Shown: positions 35,116 to 43,833 of the stretch, piece by piece | Numbering within the stretch: the first letter of the stretch is position 1 | Layout: every line of letters begins with the position of its first letter | Assembly: GCF_006546835.1 (NCBI RefSeq) | Contig: NZ_VICB01000022.1 | Location: 1-64,000 of the forward strand | DNA: 64,000 nt | From: Actinomyces johnsonii | GTDB lineage: Bacteria; Actinomycetota; Actinomycetes; Actinomycetales; Actinomycetaceae | Reading direction: 5' to 3' | Made by a program: the position numbers and the translations under genes | The notes under the pieces: generated by a model | The model's input: only the letters and a program-made list of their open reading frames with translations | Database searches by the model: none | What the model was told of the DNA's origin: nothing

Positions 35116-38100
35116 CAGCGTCGTCCCCTTCCCAGAGTCCGTGCGCGGCGATCCAGGACCCCGGCGGCGATAACCTCAACATGTGCGTCCAGCGCTGTGG
35201 AGTCATCGACCACGAGGCGGACCTCCGTTCCATCCAGACCTGCCAGCAGAGCCTCGTTCGAGGCCCCCTGAACGGCGAGAGCGGAGACATCCGACCACTG
35301 CCGTGAGGTCAGGACCGCCTCCCGGCTACGGGTCTGGTTGACCGCGGTGCTCACACCCGGAGGCAGCCAGCCACCGGCGTCGTACTTCCGGGCACCCCCG
35401 TAGCGGCCCACCGTGGGTGAGCCCCAGATGGAGACCTCACGACCGGACAGCCCCTCCCGGGGCTCCTCAACCATCTTGCCGCCACCGGCGAAGATGGCGA
35501 CGTGATGCGCCGGCGAGCCCCAGAACAGGAGATCGCCGGGCACGGCCGCATTCCATGAGATCGGCGTCGACCCGGACTGGTATCCGGCCGCCGTCAACCG
35601 GGGCCACCCCAGGCCGAGCTGCTGCGCGGCCCAGTACACTAAGCCGCTGCAGTCCAGGCCTGGCGGGATCGAGCTGCCTCCCCAGACATAGGGGACACCG
35701 ATCGCCTTGCGGGCGGCGCCGACCAGGCCGGAGCCTCCGGACAGGCCCGACTCCTCGGTCTTGGACTTGAAGATGTTCTTCAGCGACTCGAACCACAGGG
35801 GCGGTATCGCGGCCGCCGCCTGCGCCCAGAAGCTGGAGCCGGTGGAACTGAGAAGGGCCTTGGCCGGGGAGATCACCAGGTCGGTGATCGCGCCGATCGG
35901 ATCGGAAACGATGTCCGCGACCGCAGAGGCCGCATTCGCCACCCAACTGGCAGCCGACGACACCGATCCCTTCGCACGCTCCCAGATGCCTCCCTTGGCG
36001 AAGGAGACCTGGCCGCGCCTCGTGCCGGTGTCGCCAACGTCAGCTAGTCCCCGCCCCCTGGAGGCGTTGACCCGGTCCAGCCAGTCCTTGCCGCCCAGGG
36101 CCCGCAATGAGTCCGGGCGGATGATCCCCTCGCCGCCCGACAAGCGGATAGCGCCGCCGCCGTCAGGCGAGTAGAAGTGAAACACGTCCTTGCCAGGGGT
36201 GTACCCGGGCATCATGGTCCGCCACTGGCCGCCCGAGGCGTACCCCGGGATTGCACTGACACTCGGCAAGCGCAGGGACAGGCCCACCTTCTCCGCAACC
36301 GTGTCGAACATCTTCTTGATGCCCCCGGTGTAAACGGTGTTGATCACGAAATTGATCGGGGTGGCGGCGGCACCCTTGATGGCGTTCATCGCGGTCTGCA
36401 CGCCGGACTTGAAGGTCTCGAATCCGGACTTGGCGTTGTCGATCGCAGTCTTGATCTTCGGGAAGACGGTACCGGACAGAAAGTCCACGACCGTGGAGAT
36501 GGTCGTGGAGATGCCCTGCCAGACCGGCTTGACGACGTTGGTCCACAGGAACATGAAGATCGGGGCCAAGACGGTCGAGATGAACATCCACAGGCCCATG
36601 AGTGCGGGCTTGATGACCCACTCCCACGCGGTCTGGATCGCAGCGCCAATGAGCTGAAAGGTTGGCTGGACCACGTTCACCCAGAGGAACTGGATGATCG
36701 GCACGAGCACCCCGGTGATGAACGACCACAGGGCCGACAGGGCCGGCTGGATGACGTTGGTCCAGGCCGAGGCGATGAAGGTGGAGATGGACGTCCACAC
36801 CGGCTGGACCACGGTGGTCCAGAACTCCTGAAGCGCGGGCGCCAGCGTGTTCTTGATCCACCCCCAGAACGCCACCAAGGCTGGGTAGATCACAGAGTTC
36901 CATGCGTCTGATATCACCGAGGAGATCGACTGCCAGACGGGCTGCACCGTGTTCCACAGGCCCTGGAGCGCTGGCACCAGAGAGGTCGTCAGCCAACCCC
37001 ACAGGGCGGACAAGGCTGGGTAGATCACAGAGTTCCACGCCGTGGAGACCACGGCGCCGAACCCACTCCAGACCGGCTGGACCACGTTCACCCAGAGGAA
37101 CTGGAGCACCGGGATCAGCACGTTCGAGATGAACGACCACAGGCCGCTCAGCACCGGCGAGATGACGTTCGTCCATGCCGTGGAGACCACGGTGGCGAAC
37201 CCGCTCCAGACCGGCTGGACCACGCCAGTCCAGAAGTCCGCCAGCGCTGGTGCTAGCGTGCCCGTGACCCACGACCAGAGAGCGGACAGGGCCGGCTGGA
37301 TGACGTTGGTCCAGGCGTTCGAGATCGCCTCCCCGGTTGCGATAGCCCCCTCCCGCAGGGTAAGGAGGAAGTCGACGAACGCGGAGTCCTCCTCCAAGCC
37401 GAACAGGTTCCCGTCGAAATCCCCCTTCGTCAGAAGATTCCAGACCGACTGGATACCAGGAAGCAGAGTCCCGGAGATCCAGTCCCAGACAGCCGAGATG
37501 GCTGGCTGAATGTGCTGTTGCCATATCTCGACGACAGTCCTGCCGAGCTCCTGCACCTTGAGACGGAATGCCTCATTCTTCTTGTACAGGAGCACCAAGC
37601 CGGTGACCAGTAGGGCGATCGCAGTGATGACGAAGCCGATCGGATTGGCCCTCATGGCGGCGTTGAGACCGTGCTGGGCTAAGGTGGTGTTTCTGATCCA
37701 GGTGATGACCGAGGTGAGGATGGAGAAGCCCGCGTACGCGGCGACGGCGACGCCCACGCCGATGGCGAGAGCCTGCATCTCGTCCTTGTGCTGCTTGATC
37801 CAGGTGACGGAGCCGCCGATGGCGTCGGCCATCCACCCCATCAGGCCTGTGATGGCGGGCTTGACATAGTCAATGAGGTCCTTGATCGCGCCGACGACGG
37901 TGGCCTGAAGGTTGCCTGCGGCGCCCTCGATCGTTTTGGTGGACCTGGCGGCCGCGACCGCCGTCTCATCAGAGCCGAGCTGGAGGATCGCGGCGTTGAA
38001 CTCGTCAGCCGAAATCTCCCCCTTTTGCATCGCATCCCTAAAGTTTCCGGTGTAGGCGCCCATATCGAGCAAAGCCTTCTGAATCTTCCCAGAAGCGCCA

Positions 38101-39197
38101 GGAATGGCATCGGAAAGTTGATTAAAATTTTCCGTCGTCAACTTTCCTTGACCGGCGGTCTGGGTCATAACCATTCCGACGGACCTGAAAGTGTCCGCAT
38201 TCCCGCCTGCGACAGCATTTAAATTGCCTGCCGCCTCTGCCAGCTTATCGAATCCATCGACGCCATTTGACGCCAGCTGTGCGGTGATCTGCTGAATATC
38301 CGCTAGATCGTAAACGGTTTCGTCGGCGTACTTCTGGGCCGACTCCTTGAGCCGGTCAATAGTCGAGGTGTCCAGGCCGGAGAACCGAAGCGTCGAGACG
38401 AACTTGTCGGTGGCGTCGGACGCCTCAATAGCCTCCGAGGCAAAGCCTCCGATGCCGACAGCCGCGCCGAGGGCGAGCACAGGAGCGATCGCCGAGCGGG
38501 CCAGGGCGCCGACGGAGGAGACCTTGGCGCCCGTCTGAGCGGTGGCCACGCCGGCTTTCTCCGCGGCTACGTCGACCTGGCCGAGATTGGTGGCGTATGT
38601 CTTCAGCGCGGGGTTGGCCTCAGCGACCTCACGCTTGGTCCGGCCCGTCTTGGAAGCCAGAGCGCCGACGGCCTGGTCCGTGTCGCGGGCGGCGGTGGCG
38701 GCCTTGCCCATGGCCCGGGAGTGGTCGGCTGCGGCCTGGTCCGCAGCCTTGTTGGCCGCCTTGGAGCGGTCCAGGGCCTGGGCGTAGCCCTCCTCGGCGC
38801 GCGCGATCTGGGCGGCGTTTCCCGAGGCGCGGGCCTGGTTGAGGCTGTTCTCCGCGGTGACCAGGGACTTGGCGGCGGCCTCCTCACGGCTACGGGCCTG
38901 TGCCAGGTTGCCCGAGGAGGCGGCGACCTCCTTCTGGGCGGAGGCGAGCGCCTGACCGGCGGTGGTGGCCTCCTGCTTGAGACGGGCGGTGGTCTTGCCG
39001 AGCGGGTCGGCGAAGGAGTTGGCGATGTCAGCGCCGGTGGAGGAGGTGGTCTTCTTGAAGGCGTCGGCGAAGGAACGAGCCGCCTCATTGCCGGCTGTGG
39101 GCATCTGAGACTTAACGTCAGCGTTGATCTCCTTGAGGAAGCCCTTCATGGAGGGGACAACGTCGACGAAGACGGTGCCTGCCTGGAAGCCTGCCAT
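35115..39197 (-). CDS. Tail tape measure protein fused to NlpC/P60 peptidase
   Basis: 1360 residues from the ATG at 39197, which has GAGAGGTGG upstream. Residues 1-210 are Ala-rich coiled coil (AEKAGVATAQTGAKVSS, KTGRTKREVAEANPALK). The 230-430 region is a phage tail tape-measure core (TAQLASNGVDGFDKLAEAAG, FNQLSDAIPGASGKIQKAL). Two hydrophobic segments lie near 473-540 (ALAIGVGVAVAAYAGFSI, FVITAIALLVTGLVLLY). Six Trp-rich 46-residue repeats follow (about 626-905). The C-terminus (about 1160-1290) is an NlpC/P60 domain: YVWGGSSIPPGLDCSGLVYW with Cys1183 and AHHVAIFAGG with the catalytic His. It sets tail length and likely cuts peptidoglycan during DNA entry. Confidence 0.93.
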   Translation of the reverse strand: MAGFQAGTVFVDVVPSMKGFLKEINADVKSQMPTAGNEAARSFADAFKKTTSSTGADIANSFADPLGKTTARLKQEATTAGQALASAQKEVAASSGNLAQARSREEAAAKSLVTAENSLNQARASGNAAQIARAEEGYAQALDRSKAANKAADQAAADHSRAMGKAATAARDTDQAVGALASKTGRTKREVAEANPALKTYATNLGQVDVAAEKAGVATAQTGAKVSSVGALARSAIAPVLALGAAVGIGGFASEAIEASDATDKFVSTLRFSGLDTSTIDRLKESAQKYADETVYDLADIQQITAQLASNGVDGFDKLAEAAGNLNAVAGGNADTFRSVGMVMTQTAGQGKLTTENFNQLSDAIPGASGKIQKALLDMGAYTGNFRDAMQKGEISADEFNAAILQLGSDETAVAAARSTKTIEGAAGNLQATVVGAIKDLIDYVKPAITGLMGWMADAIGGSVTWIKQHKDEMQALAIGVGVAVAAYAGFSILTSVITWIRNTTLAQHGLNAAMRANPIGFVITAIALLVTGLVLLYKKNEAFRLKVQELGRTVVEIWQQHIQPAISAVWDWISGTLLPGIQSVWNLLTKGDFDGNLFGLEEDSAFVDFLLTLREGAIATGEAISNAWTNVIQPALSALWSWVTGTLAPALADFWTGVVQPVWSGFATVVSTAWTNVISPVLSGLWSFISNVLIPVLQFLWVNVVQPVWSGFGAVVSTAWNSVIYPALSALWGWLTTSLVPALQGLWNTVQPVWQSISSVISDAWNSVIYPALVAFWGWIKNTLAPALQEFWTTVVQPVWTSISTFIASAWTNVIQPALSALWSFITGVLVPIIQFLWVNVVQPTFQLIGAAIQTAWEWVIKPALMGLWMFISTVLAPIFMFLWTNVVKPVWQGISTTISTVVDFLSGTVFPKIKTAIDNAKSGFETFKSGVQTAMNAIKGAAATPINFVINTVYTGGIKKMFDTVAEKVGLSLRLPSVSAIPGYASGGQWRTMMPGYTPGKDVFHFYSPDGGGAIRLSGGEGIIRPDSLRALGGKDWLDRVNASRGRGLADVGDTGTRRGQVSFAKGGIWERAKGSVSSAASWVANAASAVADIVSDPIGAITDLVISPAKALLSSTGSSFWAQAAAAIPPLWFESLKNIFKSKTEESGLSGGSGLVGAARKAIGVPYVWGGSSIPPGLDCSGLVYWAAQQLGLGWPRLTAAGYQSGSTPISWNAAVPGDLLFWGSPAHHVAIFAGGGKMVEEPREGLSGREVSIWGSPTVGRYGGARKYDAGGWLPPGVSTAVNQTRSREAVLTSRQWSDVSALAVQGASNEALLAGLDGTEVRLVVDDSTALDAHVEVIAAGVLDRRARTLGRGRR
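36490..37320 (-). repeat. Six 138-bp repeats in the tape measure gene
   Basis: The protein repeat is about 46 residues, each starting AW(T/N)xVI(Q/S/Y/K)PxL and followed by LWxW/F, L(A/V)P and VVQPVW. Copies begin AWTNVIQP, AWTNVISP, AWNSVIYP, AWNSVIYP, AWTNVIQP and AWEWVIKP. They are coding and diverged, giving a regular Trp/Pro rhythm. Copy number should alter tail length. Confidence 0.85.
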
Positions 39198-39244
39198 GGG
39201 GCACCACCACCTCTCGTGAGCTGTGTGGTGCCCCATGGGGCGGG

Positions 39245-40002
39245 TTACTCGAGTGCCCAGGGGGTTAGGACGGCGATGACATCGTTCGCGGCCGCCAGGG
39301 TCTGGGAAGTGCGCATCTCCTCGACGACAGCGGTCACGACGGGGACGGGCCGGGGGTAGGTCTCCTTGCCTCCGGCTGTGGAGATGAGGATGTCGGCGAT
39401 GTCCTGGAGGATGCGGACCTCGGGGGTCTGGCCGACCAAAGAGGCGCTCTCCTCCTCGGCGTCGTCCTCGTCCTCCTGGGCGAGGATGGCCTCGGCCATC
39501 AGCTCGGCCCGGTCGGTGTCGTTGAGGATGGCTGAGATGGTGCGCGAGTGGCTGGGCAGTCCGTCGATGAGGTCGAGCAGGAAGGTCCAGCGCCGCGCAC
39601 GGAACAGGGCCGGCATGTCCCAGCCCTGTTCCGCGAGGTCCTGGGTGATGGGCCTCCGGTACCGGGTCAGGCGGTCGCGGAGGCGTTGCCTTCCCCCTCG
39701 TCGCCCAGGAATGCCGCGTAGTGCTTCTTGACCTGCGCGAGTAGTACACGGACCTTGCGGACGCTGAGGCTCTTGACGATGAGCTCGGCGTCCTCCTGGC
39801 TGAGCCACCGGTTCAGGGTCTCCTTGATCGACGTGGTCCCCTCAAGGTCGGCCATGAGCCTCTCGCTCTCCTCGACGCTCAGCGCGAAAGGGTCAGGAAA
39901 GGTGACGACCTTGGACTTGAGCCCGAGGGTGAAGGGTTCCGGGTCGGCGGCGCCGTCGATCTTCTCCAGGGCGGATAGGGTCAGGGTCGGCTTCGTGGTC
40001 AT
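39245..40002 (-). CDS. Tail assembly chaperone, -1 frameshift product (GT-like)
   Basis: Extended form of the tail chaperone, joined by a probable -1 ribosomal frameshift at the GGGGGAA run (minus strand, 39691-39697). After the shift the frame continues RQRLRDRLTRYRRPITQDLA and RARRWTFLLDLIDGLPSHSR to the stop at 39245. The downstream frame has no credible start of its own, and this arrangement before the tape measure gene is nearly universal in siphophages. The product is about 252 residues. The -1 direction is read from the frames: GAG GGG GAA in frame 0 becomes GGG GGA AGG. Confidence 0.75.
39667..40002 (-). CDS. Tail assembly chaperone (G-like)
   Basis: 111 residues from the ATG at 40002 (MTTKPTLTLSALEKIDGAAD), with GGGAGATCACCC upstream. 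Includes FPDPFALSVEESERLMADLE and KSLSVRKVRVLLAQVKKHYA, resembling actinophage tail chaperones that coat the tape measure during tail assembly. The stop lies just after the slippery run, so most ribosomes would finish here and a fraction would make the longer form. Confidence 0.8.
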   Translation of the reverse strand: MTTKPTLTLSALEKIDGAADPEPFTLGLKSKVVTFPDPFALSVEESERLMADLEGTTSIKETLNRWLSQEDAELIVKSLSVRKVRVLLAQVKKHYAAFLGDEGEGNASATA

Positions 40003-40030
40003 GGGTGATCTCCCTTGGTGTGGTTGGTGG

Positions 40031-40249
40031 TCAGGACAGCGTGGTGAGGGCCTTGGTCGGAGCTGCCGGCACGGGCGGTACGGGCGGAGTGGGCTTGGGG
40101 CCTGATCCGGCCGCGTCATCGGTGTTGCCGGAGACCTGCTCCCAGCCCGAGGCGCGCAGAGTGGTGATCTCGGCGGGGTCGTCGGTGACGCGCTCGAGGG
40201 TGATGTCAGCGCCGTCGTCGGTCGTGATGGTCTTGGTCAGTGTGGGCAC
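40031..40249 (-). CDS. Small phage protein between tail genes
   Basis: 72 residues from a GTG at 40249 with AAGGAGG 6 bases upstream. N-terminal half is polar with a possible beta structure (TLTKTITTDDGADITLERV); C-terminal half is Pro-rich (PKPTPPVPPVPAAPTKAL). It lies between the major tail protein and the tail chaperone, where some phages keep a small tail accessory gene. Function unknown. Confidence 0.6.
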   Translation of the reverse strand: MPTLTKTITTDDGADITLERVTDDPAEITTLRASGWEQVSGNTDDAAGSGPKPTPPVPPVPAAPTKALTTLS

Positions 40250-40291
40250 GGAGTCCTCCTTGCGTGCGGGATCTCCCCTGTGGGGTGGTGG

Positions 40292-40331
40292 TCGAGCCGG
40301 CGGCCGGGGAGATCAGCGGCCGCCGGCTCGA
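40292..40331. terminator. GC-rich hairpin after major tail gene
   Basis: tcgagccggcggccg at 40292 pairs with cggccgccggctcga ending at 40331 (about 15 bp, 10-base loop). It lies 21 bases after the major tail protein stop on the leftward transcript. No U run follows, so it may act as an RNA stabiliser or attenuator that favours high major tail protein output. Confidence 0.55.
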
Positions 40332-40352
40332 CGATGAGGCGAGAGACCGAGC

Positions 40353-41021
40353 TCAGGCGGCCTTCTCGAAGCCAATGGCGTCCAGGTGCTTGATCGCACC
40401 AGTGCCGCCCAGGTAGTGGCGGCAGGGCGTGCCAAGGACCTCATCAGAGAACACGGAGAACTCCAGGTCGAACTGGACCGGGTCGGACGACTTCCACGCC
40501 TCCTCGGGGATCGTGCCGAGCTTGACGCGGGGGAAGCCTCGGCCGACAAGCCACTCGTCGTCGGCAGGGCCATCGGACATGATGGTGAGCAGCCGGAACT
40601 CCTCGAGCAGTGGCAGCGGGGCCTCATCAAAGACAATCTCGCCGGTGTCCTTGTTGGCCTTGACCTGGGAGAGGTCGACGCCGTAGACGAGCTGCTGCAG
40701 GTGCTTGCGGTAGGGCTCGAGCACACTGAGCTTGACGGTCTTGGGCGCCTTGACCAGGTCAGTGCGCACGGACTCGACGTAGCCGAGCGCCTCGACCTCC
40801 TCAACGCTGGCGTCGGCGGAGAACGTCACGCCGTCCTTGGACAACAGGCCGACCGGCAACCAGCCGGCGGGGAGCTCCTTGAGCTGACCACCGGCATCGG
40901 TCAGGGCCTCGGGCAGGTCGACGGAGGTGGGAGCCAGGAATGAGACGGCGTTCAGACCCTTGCGGACATTGCCGCGCCGGTTGTGCTTCTTCTTCAGCGC
41001 GGCGATGGTGGTGGTTGCCAT
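40353..41021 (-). CDS. Major tail protein
   Basis: 222 residues, beginning MATTTIAALKKKHNRRGNVR and then FLAPTSVDLPEALTDAGGQL and WLPVGLLSKDGVTFSADASV. Beta-rich, with PKTVKLSVLEPYRKHLQQLV and a conserved late DPVQFDLEFSVFSDEVLGTP. This matches major tail tube proteins of actinobacterial siphophages in size, place and the early P-x-G-x-(L/I)-x-x-D-G signature. It should form the tail tube. A hairpin follows at once. Confidence 0.82.
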   Translation of the reverse strand: MATTTIAALKKKHNRRGNVRKGLNAVSFLAPTSVDLPEALTDAGGQLKELPAGWLPVGLLSKDGVTFSADASVEEVEALGYVESVRTDLVKAPKTVKLSVLEPYRKHLQQLVYGVDLSQVKANKDTGEIVFDEAPLPLLEEFRLLTIMSDGPADDEWLVGRGFPRVKLGTIPEEAWKSSDPVQFDLEFSVFSDEVLGTPCRHYLGGTGAIKHLDAIGFEKAA

Positions 41022-41046
41022 GAGGCGGGTTCCTTTCGGAGCGGGT

Positions 41047-41442
41047 TCAGGTGAGCGGACGGTGAGTGACGGACAGGATCATCGAGACGACCTCGACCGC
41101 CTCGAAGTAAGGGCGCACTCCCAAGCAGCTCGTCACCTCCACGGAGTCCACGAAGCCCTCACCACTCACCACCGGCGACTCACCCAGGGCGGACAGCAGA
41201 CGCTCCGCGAGCGCGGTGGCGCCTTCCTGGTGGGGGCTGGTGGGGGTGGTGGCGTAGATGTCGATGCCGATGGTGTCGGTGCGGTCGACGTCGTCGGTGG
41301 GGCCTGTGTTGAGGAGGTGGACGTGGGCTAGGGGCATGGGGCCGGTGGTGAAGGCGGCGTCCAGGATCCTGGTGGTGGGGGCTGCGGTGGCCTGGGTGGT
41401 GGCGGCTCGTAGGACGGCGACGGGGTCGGTGAAGGTGGTCAT
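41047..41442 (-). CDS. Tail terminator/completion protein
   Basis: 131 residues with an alpha/beta pattern: VAVLRAATTQATAAPTTRIL, then a beta strand HVHLLNTGPTDDVDRTDTIG and ALAERLLSALGESPVVSGEG. Size, fold pattern (D-x-T-x-T-I-G-I-D-I-Y) and place directly before the major tail gene in transcription order match phage tail terminators. It should cap the tail tube at the head end. The start overlaps the preceding stop (ATGA). Confidence 0.65.
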   Translation of the reverse strand: MTTFTDPVAVLRAATTQATAAPTTRILDAAFTTGPMPLAHVHLLNTGPTDDVDRTDTIGIDIYATTPTSPHQEGATALAERLLSALGESPVVSGEGFVDSVEVTSCLGVRPYFEAVEVVSMILSVTHRPLT

Positions 41443-41792
41443 CTGCGTCTCCTGCCTCGGGCGGACTTGGCGGCTGCGAGGAGGCCGAGCGTGTGGGCGC
41501 CGGGTACGGGGGTGCCAGCCGGGGTGGCGTGGCCGAACTCGGTGGCGGCGGCGTGGGGGACGTCGGCGATGACTCGGCCGGAGGCGCGGCGGCTGGTGCC
41601 GCCTCTGGTCTTGATGGTGGCGGTTGTGGGCTCGGTGTGGAAGGAGGCGGCTAGGGCTCCTGAGGCCCTGGGGGCGCGGCGGGCGGCCTCGGCGGCGACG
41701 TCCTGGCCGGCGGCGAGCATGGCTGCCTGCATCGGCCCGGAGACCAGGAGGGCGGCGATGCCTGCGCTGTTGGGTTTGAAGCTGGTGGCCAC
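41439..41792 (-). CDS. HK97 gp10-like head-tail protein
   Basis: 117 residues, GTG start. MATSFKPNSAGIAALLVSGP, then AAEAARRAPRASGALAASFH and VPHAAATEFGHATPAGTPVP, the A-P-x-x-T/S-G-x-L and Y/A-x-x-x-E-F-G-T/H motifs of HK97 gp10-family proteins that act at the head-tail joint. It is Arg-rich at the end (ARGRRRR). Position among connector genes agrees. Confidence 0.75.
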   Translation of the reverse strand: MATSFKPNSAGIAALLVSGPMQAAMLAAGQDVAAEAARRAPRASGALAASFHTEPTTATIKTRGGTSRRASGRVIADVPHAAATEFGHATPAGTPVPGAHTLGLLAAAKSARGRRRR

Positions 41793-41799
41793 GGCGGGG

Positions 41800-42144
41800 T
41801 CATCTCCTTGCGAGGGGGACGGCCAGGCCCAGGGGGTAGGGGGCCGGGGTCGCCTCGACCGTCCACCTGCCCGCGAGCGCGTGGGCGGTGGGGACGGTGA
41901 CGGTGTCCCGTTGGCGGATCCGGGCGCCTGGCGGGGTGTAGAGGGTGGCGGTGTCGTCGGGGGCCTCGACGGTTGCCCTGTCGGTCATGCCGGTGGCGTC
42001 GGAGGTGCCGGGGGCCAGGAGGCAGCCTTCGATGGTGACCGGGTCGCCCGTGGTGGTCAGGTAGCCGTCGGCGTCGCGGTGGGTGGGGCCGGTGACCTGG
42101 ATATCGACGACCCAGCTGCGGGGGAAGGCGTCGATGATGCTCAT
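41800..42144 (-). CDS. Head-tail connector (stopper-like) protein
   Basis: 114 residues, beta-rich with GYLTTTGDPVTIEGCLLAPG and RIRQRDTVTVPTAHALAGRW. The gene is between the connector adaptor and the gp10-like gene, the place of head closure (stopper) proteins; the short beta barrel pattern and closing WTVEATPAPYPLGLAVPLARR-type end fit. Family assignment rests mainly on synteny. Start overlaps the preceding stop (ATGA). Confidence 0.6.
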   Translation of the reverse strand: MSIIDAFPRSWVVDIQVTGPTHRDADGYLTTTGDPVTIEGCLLAPGTSDATGMTDRATVEAPDDTATLYTPPGARIRQRDTVTVPTAHALAGRWTVEATPAPYPLGLAVPLARR

Positions 42145-42710
42145 CGTGTGCCTGCCACCCAGACGTTGCCGTTTCGGCGGGGGCGGTACTGGCGGGCCAG
42201 GGCGATGTCATCGGGGGAGAGCATCGCCTGGCCGCCGATGGTCCAGGACGCGAAGGTCGCGGACTGGGAGAAGGGGCCGGTGGTGGTGGAGGCCTGGGTG
42301 GCTCCGGCGGCGGCCTTGGGATCGATCTTGAGGATCCGGGCGACGGAGTCGGCGATCTGGGCAGCGACGACGTCGGGGACCTCGGTGTGGCCGGCCTGGT
42401 AGGTCATGGTGACGAACCGGTCCGAGGGGAGGTCGACGTCGACGTAGCCGTGGCGGAGGGTGAACGGTACGGGCTGGGCGTCGTCGTCGATGACGGAGGT
42501 GACGGTGATGAGCGGGAGTCGTTGGGGGCGGGCGTGACGGCCGTTGACCTTGACCCGGTGGGTGTAGGTGACCGGGGTGAAGGTGGTCCGGGCCTCCTGG
42601 CAGAACTTGGCCGACAGGATGGTCAGCAGGTGCTCGGCCCGCTTGTTCTCCTCGTCGGTCAGGTCCCGCCCGAGTGCCTGGGCCACGGCCTGGGTGGTCG
42701 CGAGCTTCAC
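42141..42710 (-). CDS. Head-tail connector adaptor protein (gp6-like)
   Basis: 189 residues from a GTG at 42710. Helical start (ATTQAVAQALGRDLTDEENK, AEHLLTILSAKFCQEA) followed by beta strands (PLITVTSVIDDDAQPVPFTL) and VAAQIADSVARILKIDPKAA. The all-helical core plus beta insert and the later hydrophobic helix resemble head-tail adaptor (gp6/gp15-like) proteins that attach to the portal ring. Position after the capsid gene agrees. Confidence 0.7.
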   Translation of the reverse strand: MKLATTQAVAQALGRDLTDEENKRAEHLLTILSAKFCQEARTTFTPVTYTHRVKVNGRHARPQRLPLITVTSVIDDDAQPVPFTLRHGYVDVDLPSDRFVTMTYQAGHTEVPDVVAAQIADSVARILKIDPKAAAGATQASTTTGPFSQSATFASWTIGGQAMLSPDDIALARQYRPRRNGNVWVAGTR

Positions 42711-42742
42711 GGTTTCCCCGCCCCCTCTCCGTCGTCTCCTCG

Positions 42743-42952
42743 TTAGGTCGTCTTGCCGCCCTTGGGCGGCTTCTGCGGGGCCGGGTCGGTGCCAGCGTCT
42801 GGGTCGTCGGGTGGGGGCTCGTCCTCGCTGGCCGGGGTGGTGGACTGCGCCTGCTCGTCGGGGACCTGTTCGACGTAGCCGGCGGCGATGAGGCCAGTGG
42901 CTACGGTGTCGACGACGTCGAAGGTCAGTCCGTTGTCTCCTTTGACTCGCAT
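42743..42952 (-). CDS. Small phage head protein
   Basis: 69 residues from the ATG at 42952, which begins two bases after the capsid stop region. MRVKGDNGLTFDVVDTVATG, then LIAAGYVEQVPDEQ, and an acidic Pro-rich end (PPPDDPDAGTDPAPQKPPKG). Short proteins of this pattern commonly follow major capsid genes in actinophages; a head accessory role is possible. An in-frame start at 43021 would overlap the capsid gene and is not preferred. Confidence 0.6.
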   Translation of the reverse strand: MRVKGDNGLTFDVVDTVATGLIAAGYVEQVPDEQAQSTTPASEDEPPPDDPDAGTDPAPQKPPKGGKTT

Positions 42953-42953
42953 A

Positions 42954-43805
42954 TCACGCCGCCTTGAAGACCTGGACGGCGGTGGGGCGCGTGATCTTGC
43001 CTCCGTAGACGTGCAGGCCACGGACGCGGTCGGCGAACTTGTTCTCCGCCCGCATGGACTCGGTCTTGTTGACCTGTGAGATGAAGGCCAACGCCGGCGT
43101 GTAGATGCCGGCCGCGGTGGGCTTGGAGTCGTCGACCCAGGGGGAGACGACCACGTCGAAGCCGAGGAGACGGCCGATGATCGCCTCGCGCAGTCCCTCG
43201 GTGGTGTTGGACTTGTCGAAGGCGGTGAGCTTCGAGCCGTCGGAGAGGAGGAACTCCTCGAAGGCAGCGTTGACCAGCAGGGTCCGGTTGGCCTGGGGGA
43301 CCTTGGCCGACGTCAGCCGGCGGCGCAGGCCACGGACGACGTCGTAGGCTGTCTCCCAGTTGGTCGGCGCGGTCAGGCCGGTGGCGGCGGTGCCGCCGGT
43401 CAGGGTCATGGTCGTCAGGAAGGTCTCGGCGTCCTCGACCAGGCCGGCGGCCGCGGACTCGGAGTACTTGTCCATGACCGGCTGGTTGGCCTGGGCGGCG
43501 TCGATGTCGTCGACGATGAAGTCGAAGGACTTCTCCTGGTCGACCTTGATCTCGATGCCGGTGTCGGAGACCTCGTCCGGCGCGGTCGTGCGCGGCAGTG
43601 TGCCGCCTCCACCGGGCTTGGTGACCACACCCGTCTTGTAGTCCTTGACCTGGATGTCGACGATGCCGGGGATGTGGACGGTGTTTCCGGCCTTGAGATC
43701 GCCCTCGTAGTCGCGGTTGGCCAGGCCGGTCAGAACCGCCTTGTTGCGGAGGTTTTCGAGGATGGAGGCCGCCCATACCTCAGGGATGAAGTGGCTGGTG
43801 GACAC
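42954..43805 (-). CDS. Major capsid protein
   Basis: 283 residues. Starts MSTSHFIPEVWAASILENLR, the F-I-P-E-x-W-x-x-x-x-L motif of P22-coat/HK97-fold capsid proteins. Then YEGDLKAGNTVHIPGIVDI, FDFIVDDIDAAQANQPVMDK, NRTLLVNAAFEEFLLSD and a C-terminal AENKFADRVRGLHVYGGKIT, all typical blocks. It assembles the procapsid around the scaffold encoded just upstream (43834). Confidence 0.92.
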   Translation of the reverse strand: MSTSHFIPEVWAASILENLRNKAVLTGLANRDYEGDLKAGNTVHIPGIVDIQVKDYKTGVVTKPGGGGTLPRTTAPDEVSDTGIEIKVDQEKSFDFIVDDIDAAQANQPVMDKYSESAAAGLVEDAETFLTTMTLTGGTAATGLTAPTNWETAYDVVRGLRRRLTSAKVPQANRTLLVNAAFEEFLLSDGSKLTAFDKSNTTEGLREAIIGRLLGFDVVVSPWVDDSKPTAAGIYTPALAFISQVNKTESMRAENKFADRVRGLHVYGGKITRPTAVQVFKAA

Positions 43806-43833
43806 TGTGGCTCCTTTATCGGGAAGGGGGGCG

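Noticed and set aside
36490-37320. Regularly spaced repeats considered as a CRISPR array
   Set aside because: The repeat unit is 138 bp, diverged, and open in one frame with a consistent Trp/Pro protein pattern; there are no spacer-repeat alternations.
36163-37524. Long second frame within the tape measure gene
   Set aside because: It mirrors the 138-bp repeats of the tape measure in another frame (Gly/Leu/Val/Arg repeats) and has no start signal.
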